This document shows, piece after piece, positions 8,886 through 19,959 of a stretch of 37,984 bases of DNA. The notes under the pieces are model-generated. The model had not been told where the DNA came from and made no database searches. It saw only the letters and a list, made by a program, of their open reading frames with translations. The DNA is from Burkholderia anthina (GTDB taxonomy: Bacteria; Pseudomonadota; Gammaproteobacteria; Burkholderiales; Burkholderiaceae): contig NZ_CABVLY010000045.1 of assembly GCF_902498995.1 (NCBI RefSeq), positions 1 through 37,984 on the forward strand, in the 5' to 3' direction. The translations under genes were made by a program, and so were the position numbers. Position 1 is the first letter of the stretch. The number at the start of each line of letters is the position of its first letter.

Positions 8886-10766
8886 CTAGATGGCCCTGCG
8901 TCCGCCCGTCCGCGGCCGCCATTTCGCGATGAGGCCGCGTTGCATCGAGTGCAGTTCGGTCTCGGTGAAGACGTTGACCGATACGTGACGGGCGACGTAA
9001 TGCTCGAGGATGAGGCCGAACAGGTAGGGGCTGATGCCGGAGAAGCCGGCTTCGTCGAAGGTCAGTTCGCAGCATACGCCTCGCCCGTATACGAGCAGGC
9101 CCGGGTTCGGCAGTCGCCGGACGACGGGGGCGTAATGCGCGCCCACCAGCGCTTCGATTTGTCGGGCATGCTCACGATCGTCCGGTGCGGCGAACAGGCT
9201 CAGTATGTTGCGCAACGCTTGCCCGCAGGCGCCGCGATCGAGTTCGGTCAACGGCATGTAATTGAAGCCGAGCTGGCGGATCAGACGCCATGCCGTTTTT
9301 CCATCGGCATACGGCGCGCGCGGCGAACTCGGGGAATGGACGAGGCTGGCGCGGTCGATCGGAAGCGAGTCCGACACCGTGAGATTTGTCTTGTCGTTGG
9401 CAAGCAGGAGGCGCGGCAGATCGCGGTTGGTGACCCACGCATCGACGGAAAGATGGCGAATGTCGTCAGCATAGGGCGCATCGGCCTGGTCGACGAGAGA
9501 AAGATAGACCTCGGTGCCGACATACGGCGTGCGGGTGCCGTATTTGCGCGCATCGGTCGACAGCATGCGGGGTTCCCGGCGCACCGAGAAATACCTGCCG
9601 TTGTTGCCAGGATCGGTGTGCACGGTCTGGTAAAGCGGCTGGAAAGCAACTTCCTCGGATGTTTGGGTCTTTCTGCCGATCACGCTCGAGACGGAAAAGA
9701 TCTCGTAGTCGAGTGGCCGCGTACGGTCGACGAAAAGATGATGGTCGGGATGCGCGCGACTGATCTCGACGCGATCGATCTGCTTGCGAAACAGATTGAT
9801 GACCGGCGTGCAGAACAGATGAAAGCGGGAAGCATCGGTGTGCGCGGCAAGCTCATCCGGAAGCCGGTCGAGCAGCAGCACAATTTCGACTTCCTTGCCG
9901 TCGATATTCGCCAGGCCCGGCGCAAGCTGGGTCAACGCAAAAAAATAAAAACGCTGGCGCGACGCGAAATATTCCTGCAGAAGGTTGTGTCCGTGAAATG
10001 CGTTCCACGCGAGCGGCAGCAATCCCTGATCCGGCCGCAGGCCTTCGAATTCGACCGGCGCGGTGGAAACCACATGTCCCGCGCCGTACGGTGCGTCGCA
10101 GGCGCGAATCACCGAGGCGACGCTGGCGGCGTGCACCAGTTCGAACAGATGCGACGCGATGCGTTCGTCGCCGCCGATATAGATCGGCAGACGATCGAGC
10201 CGCGTGAGCTGACTGAATGCGACATCGCCGGTCGTGCGCAGCCGCAGGCGCAGCGCGCTGCGCAACGTCGAAGCAGGTCGCAATCGGTCTTCGATCCTGG
10301 GTAGGCCCGGCGGCACGGTCGTCAGTTTCGCGTCGACAAGCTCGATCGGCCACAACGTCACGTCCTGGCCGCTGCGGAATTCGCAGGCCGTCTGTTCTCC
10401 CGGTGGGATCGCCGAGCGAAAGACGCTATGACGCGGCACGTTCACACCGTTCGAAAAATTGCCGATTCGCAGGCTGGGGCGCAGCTTGACGACGGCGATC
10501 GACGGCATCGGCGCGATATGGTTGGGATGGACGACCTCGAGCAAGCGCTGGGTGAAGCGCGGGAATTCGGCATCGAGCTTGATCTGGGTACGCGCCGACA
10601 TGAAGCAGAAGGCTTCGATGAGCCGTTCGACATACGGGTCGGCGACTTCGATGCCTTCCAGGCCGAGGCGGCGCGCGATTTTAGGATGTCTGGCGGCGAA
10701 TTCGCCGGACATTTCGCGCATGAAGGTCAGCTCGCGACTGTAGTAATCGAGAAATCGTGAATTCAT
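8886..10766 (-). CDS. tssF: T6SS baseplate protein TssF (ImpG/VasA)
   Basis: TssF is the largest baseplate wedge component and pairs with TssG. The 626-residue product starts MNSRFLDYYSRELTFMREM, the near-universal TssF opening, followed by EFAARHPKIARRLGLEG and DPYVERLIEAFCFMSARTQIKLD. The C-terminus has the expected ELTFDEAGFSGISPYLFGLILEHYVARHVSVN... region. Length is normal. It begins immediately after the tssE stop and ends two bases before tssG. No frameshift or missing segment is seen. Confidence 0.96.
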   Translation of the reverse strand: MNSRFLDYYSRELTFMREMSGEFAARHPKIARRLGLEGIEVADPYVERLIEAFCFMSARTQIKLDAEFPRFTQRLLEVVHPNHIAPMPSIAVVKLRPSLRIGNFSNGVNVPRHSVFRSAIPPGEQTACEFRSGQDVTLWPIELVDAKLTTVPPGLPRIEDRLRPASTLRSALRLRLRTTGDVAFSQLTRLDRLPIYIGGDERIASHLFELVHAASVASVIRACDAPYGAGHVVSTAPVEFEGLRPDQGLLPLAWNAFHGHNLLQEYFASRQRFYFFALTQLAPGLANIDGKEVEIVLLLDRLPDELAAHTDASRFHLFCTPVINLFRKQIDRVEISRAHPDHHLFVDRTRPLDYEIFSVSSVIGRKTQTSEEVAFQPLYQTVHTDPGNNGRYFSVRREPRMLSTDARKYGTRTPYVGTEVYLSLVDQADAPYADDIRHLSVDAWVTNRDLPRLLLANDKTNLTVSDSLPIDRASLVHSPSSPRAPYADGKTAWRLIRQLGFNYMPLTELDRGACGQALRNILSLFAAPDDREHARQIEALVGAHYAPVVRRLPNPGLLVYGRGVCCELTFDEAGFSGISPYLFGLILEHYVARHVSVNVFTETELHSMQRGLIAKWRPRTGGRRAI

Positions 10767-10767
10767 G

Positions 10768-11286
10768 TCATTGACCCTGAAGAGCGTCGGTGTCGAACGT
10801 GACCCGGTCGATTTCCATGTCGAGCATGCTGCGAATGCGAAATTCGACGGGGATGGGGGACCAATGCATCAGGCCGCTGATCTCGAATGTCAAGCGGTTG
10901 TATTGGGTCGAATCTTCGTGCTGGACCGGCCGGATTCGTAGCGAGTCGGGCAACAGGCGCGGTTCGAAACGGACGATTGCCGTGCGAATGGCCTTCTCGA
11001 CGACGTTCCAGTCGCGATTGGCCAGATAGTTGCCGGAGAGCGGCGGAATGCCGTAATTGACGACCGAGTCGATCGCCGCGGCATGGCGAGTCGCGTCGAG
11101 TTCGTCGTCCAGGTTCGTCGTGTTGAGAAGCAGGCTCAAGTCGCGCCGGATGAGGTGACGCATGCCTTCGCTGTCGAGCGTCTCGATTTCCCGATGTTCG
11201 CGCCGCAGTTGCGGGGCGTCGTCGATCAGACGGTCGAGGAGCGACGGCATGTATGTCGGACGGTGTCGAGGTTTGGCGGTGCTCAT
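10768..11286 (-). CDS. tssE: T6SS baseplate protein TssE (gp25-like)
   Basis: TssE is the phage T4 gp25-like protein that joins the baseplate to the sheath. The 172-residue product shows the gp25/lysozyme-like fold signature: HLIRRDLSLLLNTTNLDDELD, then VVNYGIPPLSGNYL, then VEKAIRTAIVRFEPRLLPDSLRI. The ATG at 11286 overlaps the preceding gene's stop as ATGA. A longer frame upstream exists but would overlap tagJ by more than 300 bases, so it is rejected. One base separates its stop from the tssF start codon. Confidence 0.95.
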   Translation of the reverse strand: MSTAKPRHRPTYMPSLLDRLIDDAPQLRREHREIETLDSEGMRHLIRRDLSLLLNTTNLDDELDATRHAAAIDSVVNYGIPPLSGNYLANRDWNVVEKAIRTAIVRFEPRLLPDSLRIRPVQHEDSTQYNRLTFEISGLMHWSPIPVEFRIRSMLDMEIDRVTFDTDALQGQ

Positions 11287-12119
11287 GCGTGTTCGTCGTG
11301 GCTGAATCGGCATTCGCTGATGTCGAGAAGTCCGATATCGCCCTTGTCGGAACTCCAGGTTTTCTGCCCGAGCGCGATCACGGCAGTGATGCCGATATCC
11401 TTCCAGGTGGTTTCGCGTGCGAGCTTGAGCGAGGCAGGTCCGTTTTCGGACCCCGGGTAGCGCACAGGAAGAAAGCCGCGCAATACGGTTGCGTTGCGCA
11501 GGCTTATCACGGCCGAGCGCCAGACGAGATCCGTCAATGAGGTAATCGGGCCGAGCGTGAGTGTTTGCATCTCGTCGAACGGTATCCATCGATAGCCGCC
11601 CGCGACGACCAGTTCGCATATCGGTCCGACGCGGGTGTCGCTATCGGTCAGCCACGCGAAATCGCCGACCTGCGGGCAATGCCCTCGCGTCGCCGGTGCG
11701 TCGCCGAGCGCGGCGCCGCGCAGCACGTCGGCAGTGGCGATGTCGCCGTCGACCAGTTTCGCATTGGCGCGCGTCAGCGTATCGACCCAGGGCGGTAACG
11801 GATCGATTCCGTTCGGTGTGCGTCGACCGTCGAATACCGCCGTACGCAAGTTCTCGCACCGTATCAGCTCGCGATACATTTGCGCGCGCGAGGTGCCCTC
11901 GGACTCCAGCATGGTCCACGTCTGCAATTGCCGCAGCGCCCGATCCCATTCACCGTCGACGCACAGCAGTTCGAATAGCAGCCAGCGTAGGCGTACGTCC
12001 GAAGGACGTCGCTTCACGTTGCTGACGATGTTCGCTTTCCAGTCGTCGAAGGTTAGCGTGCCGAGCATGCCTTGAAGCGTGGCGGGGGACGATGCGGAAA
12101 ATTCAGCGATGAAGCTCAT
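11283..12119 (-). CDS. tagJ: T6SS accessory protein TagJ (ImpE family)
   Basis: ImpE/TagJ proteins are accessory T6SS factors; in Pseudomonas the homologue (HsiE1) binds the sheath protein TssB. The 278-residue product has the N-terminal helical repeat typical of the family (VKRRPSDVRLRWLLFELLCVDGEWDRALRQLQTW) and the conserved FAWLTDSDTRVGPICELVVAGGYRWIPFDEM block. The C-terminal half carries the ImpE beta-rich part (RGFLPVRYPGSE). It overlaps the upstream tagK-like stop by 17 bases and the tssE start by four, so it belongs to the same transcript. Confidence 0.92.
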   Translation of the reverse strand: MSFIAEFSASSPATLQGMLGTLTFDDWKANIVSNVKRRPSDVRLRWLLFELLCVDGEWDRALRQLQTWTMLESEGTSRAQMYRELIRCENLRTAVFDGRRTPNGIDPLPPWVDTLTRANAKLVDGDIATADVLRGAALGDAPATRGHCPQVGDFAWLTDSDTRVGPICELVVAGGYRWIPFDEMQTLTLGPITSLTDLVWRSAVISLRNATVLRGFLPVRYPGSENGPASLKLARETTWKDIGITAVIALGQKTWSSDKGDIGLLDISECRFSHDEHA

Positions 12120-12714
12120 CTTGGGGGGCGAGTGTTAGATCTTCGACGGAACCGGACAACGCGATGCGGCTGTCCACGCTGAACATGTGATGCTCCTCGC
12201 GCGTTAGGGGGGCAACGGTGACGACACGGTCGGCACGGATGCCGGGCGGCGCGAGGAGGACAAGGATGTCGTGCCGCTGCGCCATCTCGAAGATCGGGGG
12301 TGTTTCGGTCGTTTCGGTCGAGGCGAGGCAGCCGAGCAATGTATCGATGCTCTTGCCGGCCGTCAGCAAGCCGAGCACGGACGATCCGGCCGCGGAATGA
12401 TCCACGGGCGCAGCAAAGGCCGGTCCGGAAAACGAGTCCGACGGCGTGTCGTCGCTCAGGGCCATGCCGGTCTGCGACGCGTTGCCGCCCCCCGGATGCA
12501 GGAGCGCTTGCCGGAACTCGAACGTCAGCACGGAGAGCGGGTCCGATTCGTCGATGTCGATCGGCCTGTCCGGCCACGGTGCATCGATTCGGTCGTTTGC
12601 AGGCGTAAAAGAACCGCGACGGGCGAGTGGAAAGTCATCGGGATCGCGGTCGCCGGCAGTGCAGGTGCGTGAGACTGGGGCGGTGTCTATCGGGGGCGAT
12701 GCAAGGTTGTCCAT
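12103..12714 (-). CDS. tagK: TagK-like T6SS-associated protein
   Basis: This 203-residue protein heads the minus-strand T6SS train. Its features are a disordered, Pro/Asp-rich first 55 residues, DPLSVLTFEFRQALLHPGG at about 58-76, a LLTAGKSIDTLLGCLA segment and EMAQRHDILVLLAPPGIRAD near the end. The order 'DPL...EYRQALL...sIdalL...DVLvLLAPP' matches my recollection of TagK-domain proteins in Burkholderia T6SS clusters, of unknown function. No signal peptide or membrane segment is seen. The symbol is given with moderate confidence because the protein is divergent. The ATG at 12714 faces the clpV upstream region, so the promoter for the whole operon should lie between 12715 and about 13000. Confidence 0.6.
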   Translation of the reverse strand: MDNLASPPIDTAPVSRTCTAGDRDPDDFPLARRGSFTPANDRIDAPWPDRPIDIDESDPLSVLTFEFRQALLHPGGGNASQTGMALSDDTPSDSFSGPAFAAPVDHSAAGSSVLGLLTAGKSIDTLLGCLASTETTETPPIFEMAQRHDILVLLAPPGIRADRVVTVAPLTREEHHMFSVDSRIALSGSVEDLTLAPQDELHR

Positions 12715-13101
12715 ATGAAGTCGGAAGTCGAATCACGCGGCGCGAAACACCACGAAACACCACGTTACGCACGCATTGCCGTTCGGCTTTTGCGACGGGG
12801 AAAGCTGTGCGGCAATCGTTACGCGAAAGGCACGGCGGGTATGCGGCGAACGCTTCGCCCGGCGCGAAGTCGACAAAGCGGAGCACGGTCAATCGTCCGC
12901 ATGACCCGAACGAAATGCTACTGCGTCGGAAGAAGGGGAAATATGGGCAATGGCCTAAATACATGCCGCGGGCGACGGAATAAGCTTCCGGTTGGGCATG
13001 CTGCCCGGAATCGCGATGCGCTTGCGCAGGTTCGAGCATCGGATTCGGAACCGCTTCGGGCCGGCATTTTGTCGGCCGCAATATTCTATCGTTACGTAAA
13101 A
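12715..13101. promoter_or_regulatory. Divergent T6SS intergenic region (tagK operon / clpV)
   Basis: The 387 bp lie between the divergently read tagK-like gene and clpV and must hold promoters for both units. A tandem 10-base direct repeat, GAAACACCAC twice at 12744-12763, is the only clear motif and is a candidate binding site. The clpV frame stays open through this region, but the sequence does not resemble ClpV before 13102. I cannot assign confident -35/-10 boxes. Confidence 0.5.
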
Positions 13102-15816
<2,715 letters not shown>

Positions 15817-15844
15817 GTTTTCCGGTCAGGGTCAGGGTGAGTTC

Positions 15845-16540
15845 GTGAGGAAGATTACGGTAGGCGTTGCAGACGACCATCCGCTTATTCTGCGTGGCGT
15901 CGAGTATCTGTTGTCGGCCAGCATCGACATAGAGATGCGCTTTCAAAGCGAGTCGATTGGTCAGTTGCTCGACATGCTTGCGGCAAAGCCGGTGGACGTT
16001 CTCGTCTGCGACTATGAATTCGAGGGCGATCCCTACCCGGACGGTCTCGATCTACTGGTGCGGATTCGACGCACGTTTCCCGGCACTCGTGTCCTGTTTC
16101 TCAGTTCGCACGCTTCCGCATATATCGTTTCCAAGGCGCTCGATGCCGGCGCGGCCGGCTTCATCGGCAAGGGCGGCGAGGATTACGTGGATCTCGCGGC
16201 GGCGATCCGCACCGTCAGAAGCGGCGGGGAATACCTGTCCAGCTCCCTGAAAAGCCAGGCATTGTTCGCGGAGTCTCATTCGAGGCGCAATGGAACACGC
16301 ATTGAGATGCTGTCGGCGAAGGAAGCAACCGTCGTGAGAATGATATGCGCCGGAATGTCGATCGCGGCGATTGCCGAAAGATTGAAGCGTAGCCGGAAGA
16401 CGATCAGCAACCAGAAAAACGCGGGAATGAAAAAGCTGGGTGCCCGAAACGAAGTCGAGCTGGCGACGATCATGCAACGCTACGCCGATCGAACGCTTGT
16501 CATGCATTCCCCCATCTGCTACCGGGCGGAATCGCCGTAG
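15845..16540 (+). CDS. Response regulator, receiver plus LuxR-type HTH (RcsB/BvgA-like)
   Basis: The 231-residue protein is a two-component transcription factor. The receiver domain has the acidic pair (VADDHP, D10/D11), the phospho-acceptor D56 in VDVLVCDYEF, and K109 in GFIGKGG. The C-terminal HTH runs LSAKEATVVRMICAGMSIAAIAERLKRSRKTISNQKNAGMKKLGARNEVELA. The GTG at 15845 is chosen because it follows AGGGTGAG and opens the domain directly; a GTG at 15809 overlapping the clpV end would add 12 residues. No histidine kinase is in the window. Its place just after clpV suggests it controls this T6SS or a linked trait, which is an inference from position only. Confidence 0.92.
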   Translation: MRKITVGVADDHPLILRGVEYLLSASIDIEMRFQSESIGQLLDMLAAKPVDVLVCDYEFEGDPYPDGLDLLVRIRRTFPGTRVLFLSSHASAYIVSKALDAGAAGFIGKGGEDYVDLAAAIRTVRSGGEYLSSSLKSQALFAESHSRRNGTRIEMLSAKEATVVRMICAGMSIAAIAERLKRSRKTISNQKNAGMKKLGARNEVELATIMQRYADRTLVMHSPICYRAESP

Positions 16541-16632
16541 ATCCGGACGACGATAAGAAAAAATGAAAATGAATCGGAACCTGACGCGCGGTAAGCAATG
16601 AATGATTGTCGATATGTTAATGGTGCCGTGAA

Positions 16633-17106
16633 TTGCTAACCAGTAAGCGGGAATTTTGCACGCTTTTTCCTGAAATTTCTTTTCCATGGGAAATCAGGAC
16701 GACCTCGTTCGATGAATTCGAGGAAATCTTGTTCATCCATACAGCTATTTGTGTCGATACGCGTCTCGTTTGTCCGCTGTGCAATCTCCACTGCCCGAGA
16801 TACGACATGCGAAGCAGGCGCTGGCGTCATCTCGATACGTGCGAATACCGGACGATCGTATGGGGCGAAGTGCCGCGCATCAAGTGCCCGGAGCATGGCT
16901 GCCTCACCATCCGGGTGCCGTGGGCGGACCCCGGAAGGCGCTATACGAACGCTTTCGAAATGTATGTGATGGAATGCTTGCGTGAGACACCGCTTCATGC
17001 GGTAAGCCGGCGCCTTGGGTTGAGTCGGGGCGCGATCAACGGTATCGAACAGCATGCCATGAAGCGCATGCCGACGGAGTGGTGGCGAACCCAACGGGTT
17101 GGATGA
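16633..17106 (+). pseudogene. ISL3-family transposase, N-terminal fragment
   Basis: The 157-codon frame (TTG start at 16633) carries the ISL3 zinc-binding and helix-turn-helix N-terminal modules: CPLCNLHCPRYDMRSRRWRHLDT, then VPRIKCPEHGCLTIRVPWADPGRRYT, then LHAVSRRLGLSRGAINGI. In ISL3 transposases a DDE catalytic domain of over 200 residues should follow. Here the frame stops at 17106 and no DDE remnant is recognisable downstream. The fragment itself has no internal stops or frameshifts. It is most likely an inactive remnant, but a DNA-binding protein kept without the catalytic part cannot be excluded. Confidence 0.75.
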
Positions 17107-17474
17107 CTCGTTTCCGAATGGCGGCTACTTTCGCCGCCGATCTTGTGCTGTGCGTTCATTAGTCCCGGCAACGATCAGCAAGTCGTTATGCCGTATTCCA
17201 TGGGGAATTGCCGGCGGCACGACATCGATTCCATCGTTCAATTCCACGGATCGGTGAATGATCCACCGGCGCGCGGCGATGCGTGGCCGGCGGTTTTCTC
17301 TCTATCGGCGATTTGCGCACCGGCGGATCGAGCGTGCCGTCGCTCCGGCCTCGTCTCCTTGTCTTCGGATGGGCTGCGGCATCTGCCGTGGGCAACGAAC
17401 GCGAGTTCTTCCGGCACCCGGCCGGCCGTGGGCCACCGCTTGCGTCATGAGGGGCCGAAGGAAGTCGGTGCGAT
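17107..17474. other. Stretch without a recognisable gene
   Basis: Short open frames exist on both strands, but none has convincing codon bias, a start signal or a protein I recognise. It sits between the ISL3 fragment and the 3' end of the AbgT transporter gene. No T-rich terminator hairpin is evident on either strand. Confidence 0.5.
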
Positions 17475-19046
17475 TCAATTGGCGGCCGGATAGTGGAGCG
17501 GTGCTCCCGGGCCGACCGGCAATTCCAGTGCGAAAATCCAAACGCAGAACATCACGCTCCATATCACGAAGAACAGGGCGGAGTACGGAACCATCGTCGA
17601 CATCAGTGTGCCGACGCCGATATCTTTCCGGTAGCGTGACGCAACTGCGACGACCAGTCCGAAGTAGCTCATCATTGGCGTGACGAGATTGGTGACGGAA
17701 TCGCCGATTCGATAGGCGGCTTGCGTGATTTCCGGTGAAAAGCCGAGCAACATCAGCATGGGAACGAACACGGGAGCTGTCAGTGCCCATTGGGCGGATG
17801 CCGAGCCAACCGCGAGGTTTGCCAATGCGCAAATCGCGATGAAGCAGATGAAGAGCATGGGAGCAGGAAGATCAATGGCGCGCAGCAGATCGGCTCCCGT
17901 CACGGCAACGATAGGGCCGAGCTGGCTCCGATTGAAGAATGCAATGAATTGTGCAGCGAAGAACACCAGGACGATATAGGTGCCCATGGACGACATGGTC
18001 GTCGACATCGCATCGATGATGTCGCGATCTGAGCGGATGGTCCGGGCCGTGATGCCGTAGACGATGCCCGGCACAAGGAAGAACAGGAAGATCAGTGCGA
18101 CGATGGTGCCATACAGCGGCGCGTTCGGGCCCAGCGTGCCAAGGTCGTCTCGCAGCGGGGAGTTGGGCCACATGATGGAAAGAACGAGCAGGATGCCGCC
18201 GACAAGCAGCGCGCAACAGGCATGAAATAACGCGCGGTTCTCGCGCGGAGACAGGCGTGCCGGCATCTCGGCCGCGGACTGTGCCGTGGATTGCGTGTCG
18301 ATAGGATCTGGTCGGTAGGCGCCTAGCCGCGGCTCGACGATGCGCTCCGTGACGAGTGCGCCGACCACTGTGATCATGAGGGTGCTGGCTGCCATGAAAT
18401 ACCAATTGGCGGTTGCGCTGACGGTGTAGTCCGGATCGACGAGCTGCGCGGAGGCTTGCGTGATGCCGGCAAGTAGCGGGTCGGCCGTGCCGAGCAGCAG
18501 GTTCGCACTGTATCCGCCCGATACGCCCGCAAATGCGGCGGCAATCCCTGCGAGCGGATGACGCCCCAGAGTCTGGAATGTGGCCGCGGCGAGCGGAATC
18601 AGGACGACGTAACCGAGTTCGCCCGCGACGTTGGACATCACGGCAGCGAAGACGACTGCATAAGTGACGGTGCTGCGGGGTGCCGCGAAAACCGTTTTTC
18701 GCACTGCGGCGGAGATCAGGCCACTACGCTCGGCGACACCCACACCCAGCAGCGATACAAGTACGGTCCCGAGAGGAGCGAAGCCGGTGAAGTTTCCGAC
18801 AAGTGACGTGAGCAGCCGCGTGATCTCATCGGCGGTAAGCAAATCGATGACTGTGATGACTGCATCGGGCGTCGATGCGCGCGGGTCGGCAGCACTGATG
18901 CCGAATCTGGCAGCGAGCGAGGAACTCGCGAGCACGATGACGCACATGATTGCGAACAGTGTGACTGGGTGTGGCAACAGGTTGCCGACACGTTCGATGA
19001 AGCCGAGCAGGCCGATTCGCTTCTGAGGTGATGATGCTTCGTGCAT
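17475..19046 (-). CDS. AbgT-family transporter
   Basis: AbgT/MtrF proteins are inner-membrane transporters first known for p-aminobenzoyl-glutamate uptake; some members export sulfonamide-type drugs. The 523-residue product has about a dozen hydrophobic segments. It shows the family opening GFIERVGNLLPHPVTLFAIMC, the SVLVSLLGVGVAERSGL-like segment, the discontinuous GGYSANLLLGTADPLLAGITQ loop, and RIGDSVTNLVTPMMSYFGL near the C-terminus. The ATG at 19046 is preferred; a TTG at 19094 would add 16 residues. Its leader on the minus strand contains one arm of the inverted duplication at 19223-19344. The substrate here is not known. An exported amidohydrolase lies 1.6 kb away in the opposite direction. 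Confidence 0.93.
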   Translation of the reverse strand: MHEASSPQKRIGLLGFIERVGNLLPHPVTLFAIMCVIVLASSSLAARFGISAADPRASTPDAVITVIDLLTADEITRLLTSLVGNFTGFAPLGTVLVSLLGVGVAERSGLISAAVRKTVFAAPRSTVTYAVVFAAVMSNVAGELGYVVLIPLAAATFQTLGRHPLAGIAAAFAGVSGGYSANLLLGTADPLLAGITQASAQLVDPDYTVSATANWYFMAASTLMITVVGALVTERIVEPRLGAYRPDPIDTQSTAQSAAEMPARLSPRENRALFHACCALLVGGILLVLSIMWPNSPLRDDLGTLGPNAPLYGTIVALIFLFFLVPGIVYGITARTIRSDRDIIDAMSTTMSSMGTYIVLVFFAAQFIAFFNRSQLGPIVAVTGADLLRAIDLPAPMLFICFIAICALANLAVGSASAQWALTAPVFVPMLMLLGFSPEITQAAYRIGDSVTNLVTPMMSYFGLVVAVASRYRKDIGVGTLMSTMVPYSALFFVIWSVMFCVWIFALELPVGPGAPLHYPAAN

Positions 19047-19222
19047 GATGAGGAACTGGGCAGAGGGCTGGGAACACGCATGAGTGTCGGGCAATGCCGC
19101 GAATCTCGCCGCAGGTACCCGGGTATGCCGGCGTCGGGGCGTTCTTGACCCGGCGCGCCGTCGAAAGTGCGGTTGGGGGCGGGTTGTATGCTCGGTGAAA
19201 ATCGATACATTCCGGCTCGAAA

Positions 19223-19344
19223 GCCCCCGCCTCGAATCCGAAACGGGAGCGCTCCATGCTCACCCGGTTTGAATGCGTCAGGAGGGGCATGAGGCAAATG
19301 ATGTCGCATCGGGCCCGCCCCGAAAATCGGCGAAGTCTGAAAAT
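19223..19344 (-). repeat. Inverted duplication, left arm (in the abgT leader)
   Basis: Read on the minus strand this segment closely matches the plus-strand segment at about 19531-19653, with roughly 90% identity over most of 105 bp. The match includes the exactly shared core GATGCGACATCATTTGCCTC and the 10-base palindrome GGAGCGCTCC. In this arm the final hairpin is incomplete (GATTCGAGGCGGGGG without its partner strand), so it no longer forms the terminator seen in the other arm. It lies about 180 bases upstream of the AbgT start codon, reading towards it. Confidence 0.85.
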
Positions 19345-19530
19345 CCGAGATGTCGATCGCGCGACGCATCATGAGACGTACGCAACGATCGCTCGCCACG
19401 GGACACTTTCTTGCGCGACGTCCAACGCCTTAACGAGAATGCCGCGTACGATCCGGCTGCTTTGCCGCGACAGGCGAAGTCGGCGCGACGTTTTGATCTT
19501 TCGCGTGGCCGCGTCATTTCCCTGGCTTGT

Positions 19531-19653
19531 TTTCGGCCTTTGCCGATTTCCGGGGCGGGCCCGATGCGACATCATTTGCCTCGCGTCCCTCCGGCGCGTT
19601 TAACCAGGTGAGCATGGAGCGCTCCCGTTCCCCCGCCTCGAATCCGAGGCGGG
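19531..19653 (+). repeat. Inverted duplication, right arm
   Basis: This is the partner of the minus-strand arm at 19223-19344. It carries the GGAGCGCTCC palindrome at about 19615-19625, directly followed by an intact intrinsic terminator. The roughly 190 bp between the two arms is not itself repeated. A compact structured unit ending in a terminator could be a small RNA gene or the end unit of a dispersed repeat. I know of no named family for it. Confidence 0.85.
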
Positions 19654-19661
19654 GTTTTTTT
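19631..19661 (+). terminator. Intrinsic terminator
   Basis: A perfect 10-bp GC-rich stem (CCCCGCCTCG, loop AATC, CGAGGCGGGG) is followed at once by seven T residues at 19655-19661. This is a textbook Rho-independent terminator on the plus strand. No protein gene ends just upstream, which suggests that it terminates a non-coding transcript starting somewhere in 19345-19560. Confidence 0.9.
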
Positions 19662-19674
19662 GGGGGGGGCATCG

Positions 19675-19959
19675 TGGATTACCGGGGAACGCGGCGCGGA
19701 TCTCGAGGAAGAAGTATTCCTCGATCTGACTCTCCGCTCCACAACGTTTTTCCACATTGCCGAGCCCGCTCACGAGCCCGTCGTGCCCCAATTCCTTCGC
19801 TTCTTTGATTTTTGCATCTAGCCGCTGCACGGTCGACTGCCCGCGTTCCGGCGACACTGCCAGCGAATCGAGGATCGTCAGCTACGTTAGAAACTGCGTA
19901 CGCGGCAACGTCTCGTAGCTCGCCCTGAACGGCGCCTGCCGAGGTCCGGCATTCTCACG
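19675..19959 (-). pseudogene. Unidentified coding remnant fused in frame to the IS30 fragment
   Basis: Continuing in the same minus-strand frame as the IS30 remnant, the sequence reads as protein-like for about 95 codons (…LDAKIKEAKELGHDGLVSGLG… IEEYFFLEIRAAFPGNPR). It is interrupted by a single TAG at 19882-19884. It does not resemble the DDE part of IS30, so it looks like the end of another gene joined by a deletion. I do not recognise the family. Confidence 0.45.

Noticed and set aside
12715..13101. N-terminal extension of ClpV
   Set aside because: The frame is open, but ClpV similarity begins exactly at 13102 and the upstream translation is unlike any N-domain.
19223..19344. Known riboswitch (for example a folate-sensing one) in the abgT leader
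   Set aside because: The sequence does not show the conserved core of any riboswitch I know, and its match to the right arm points to a duplicated repeat instead.
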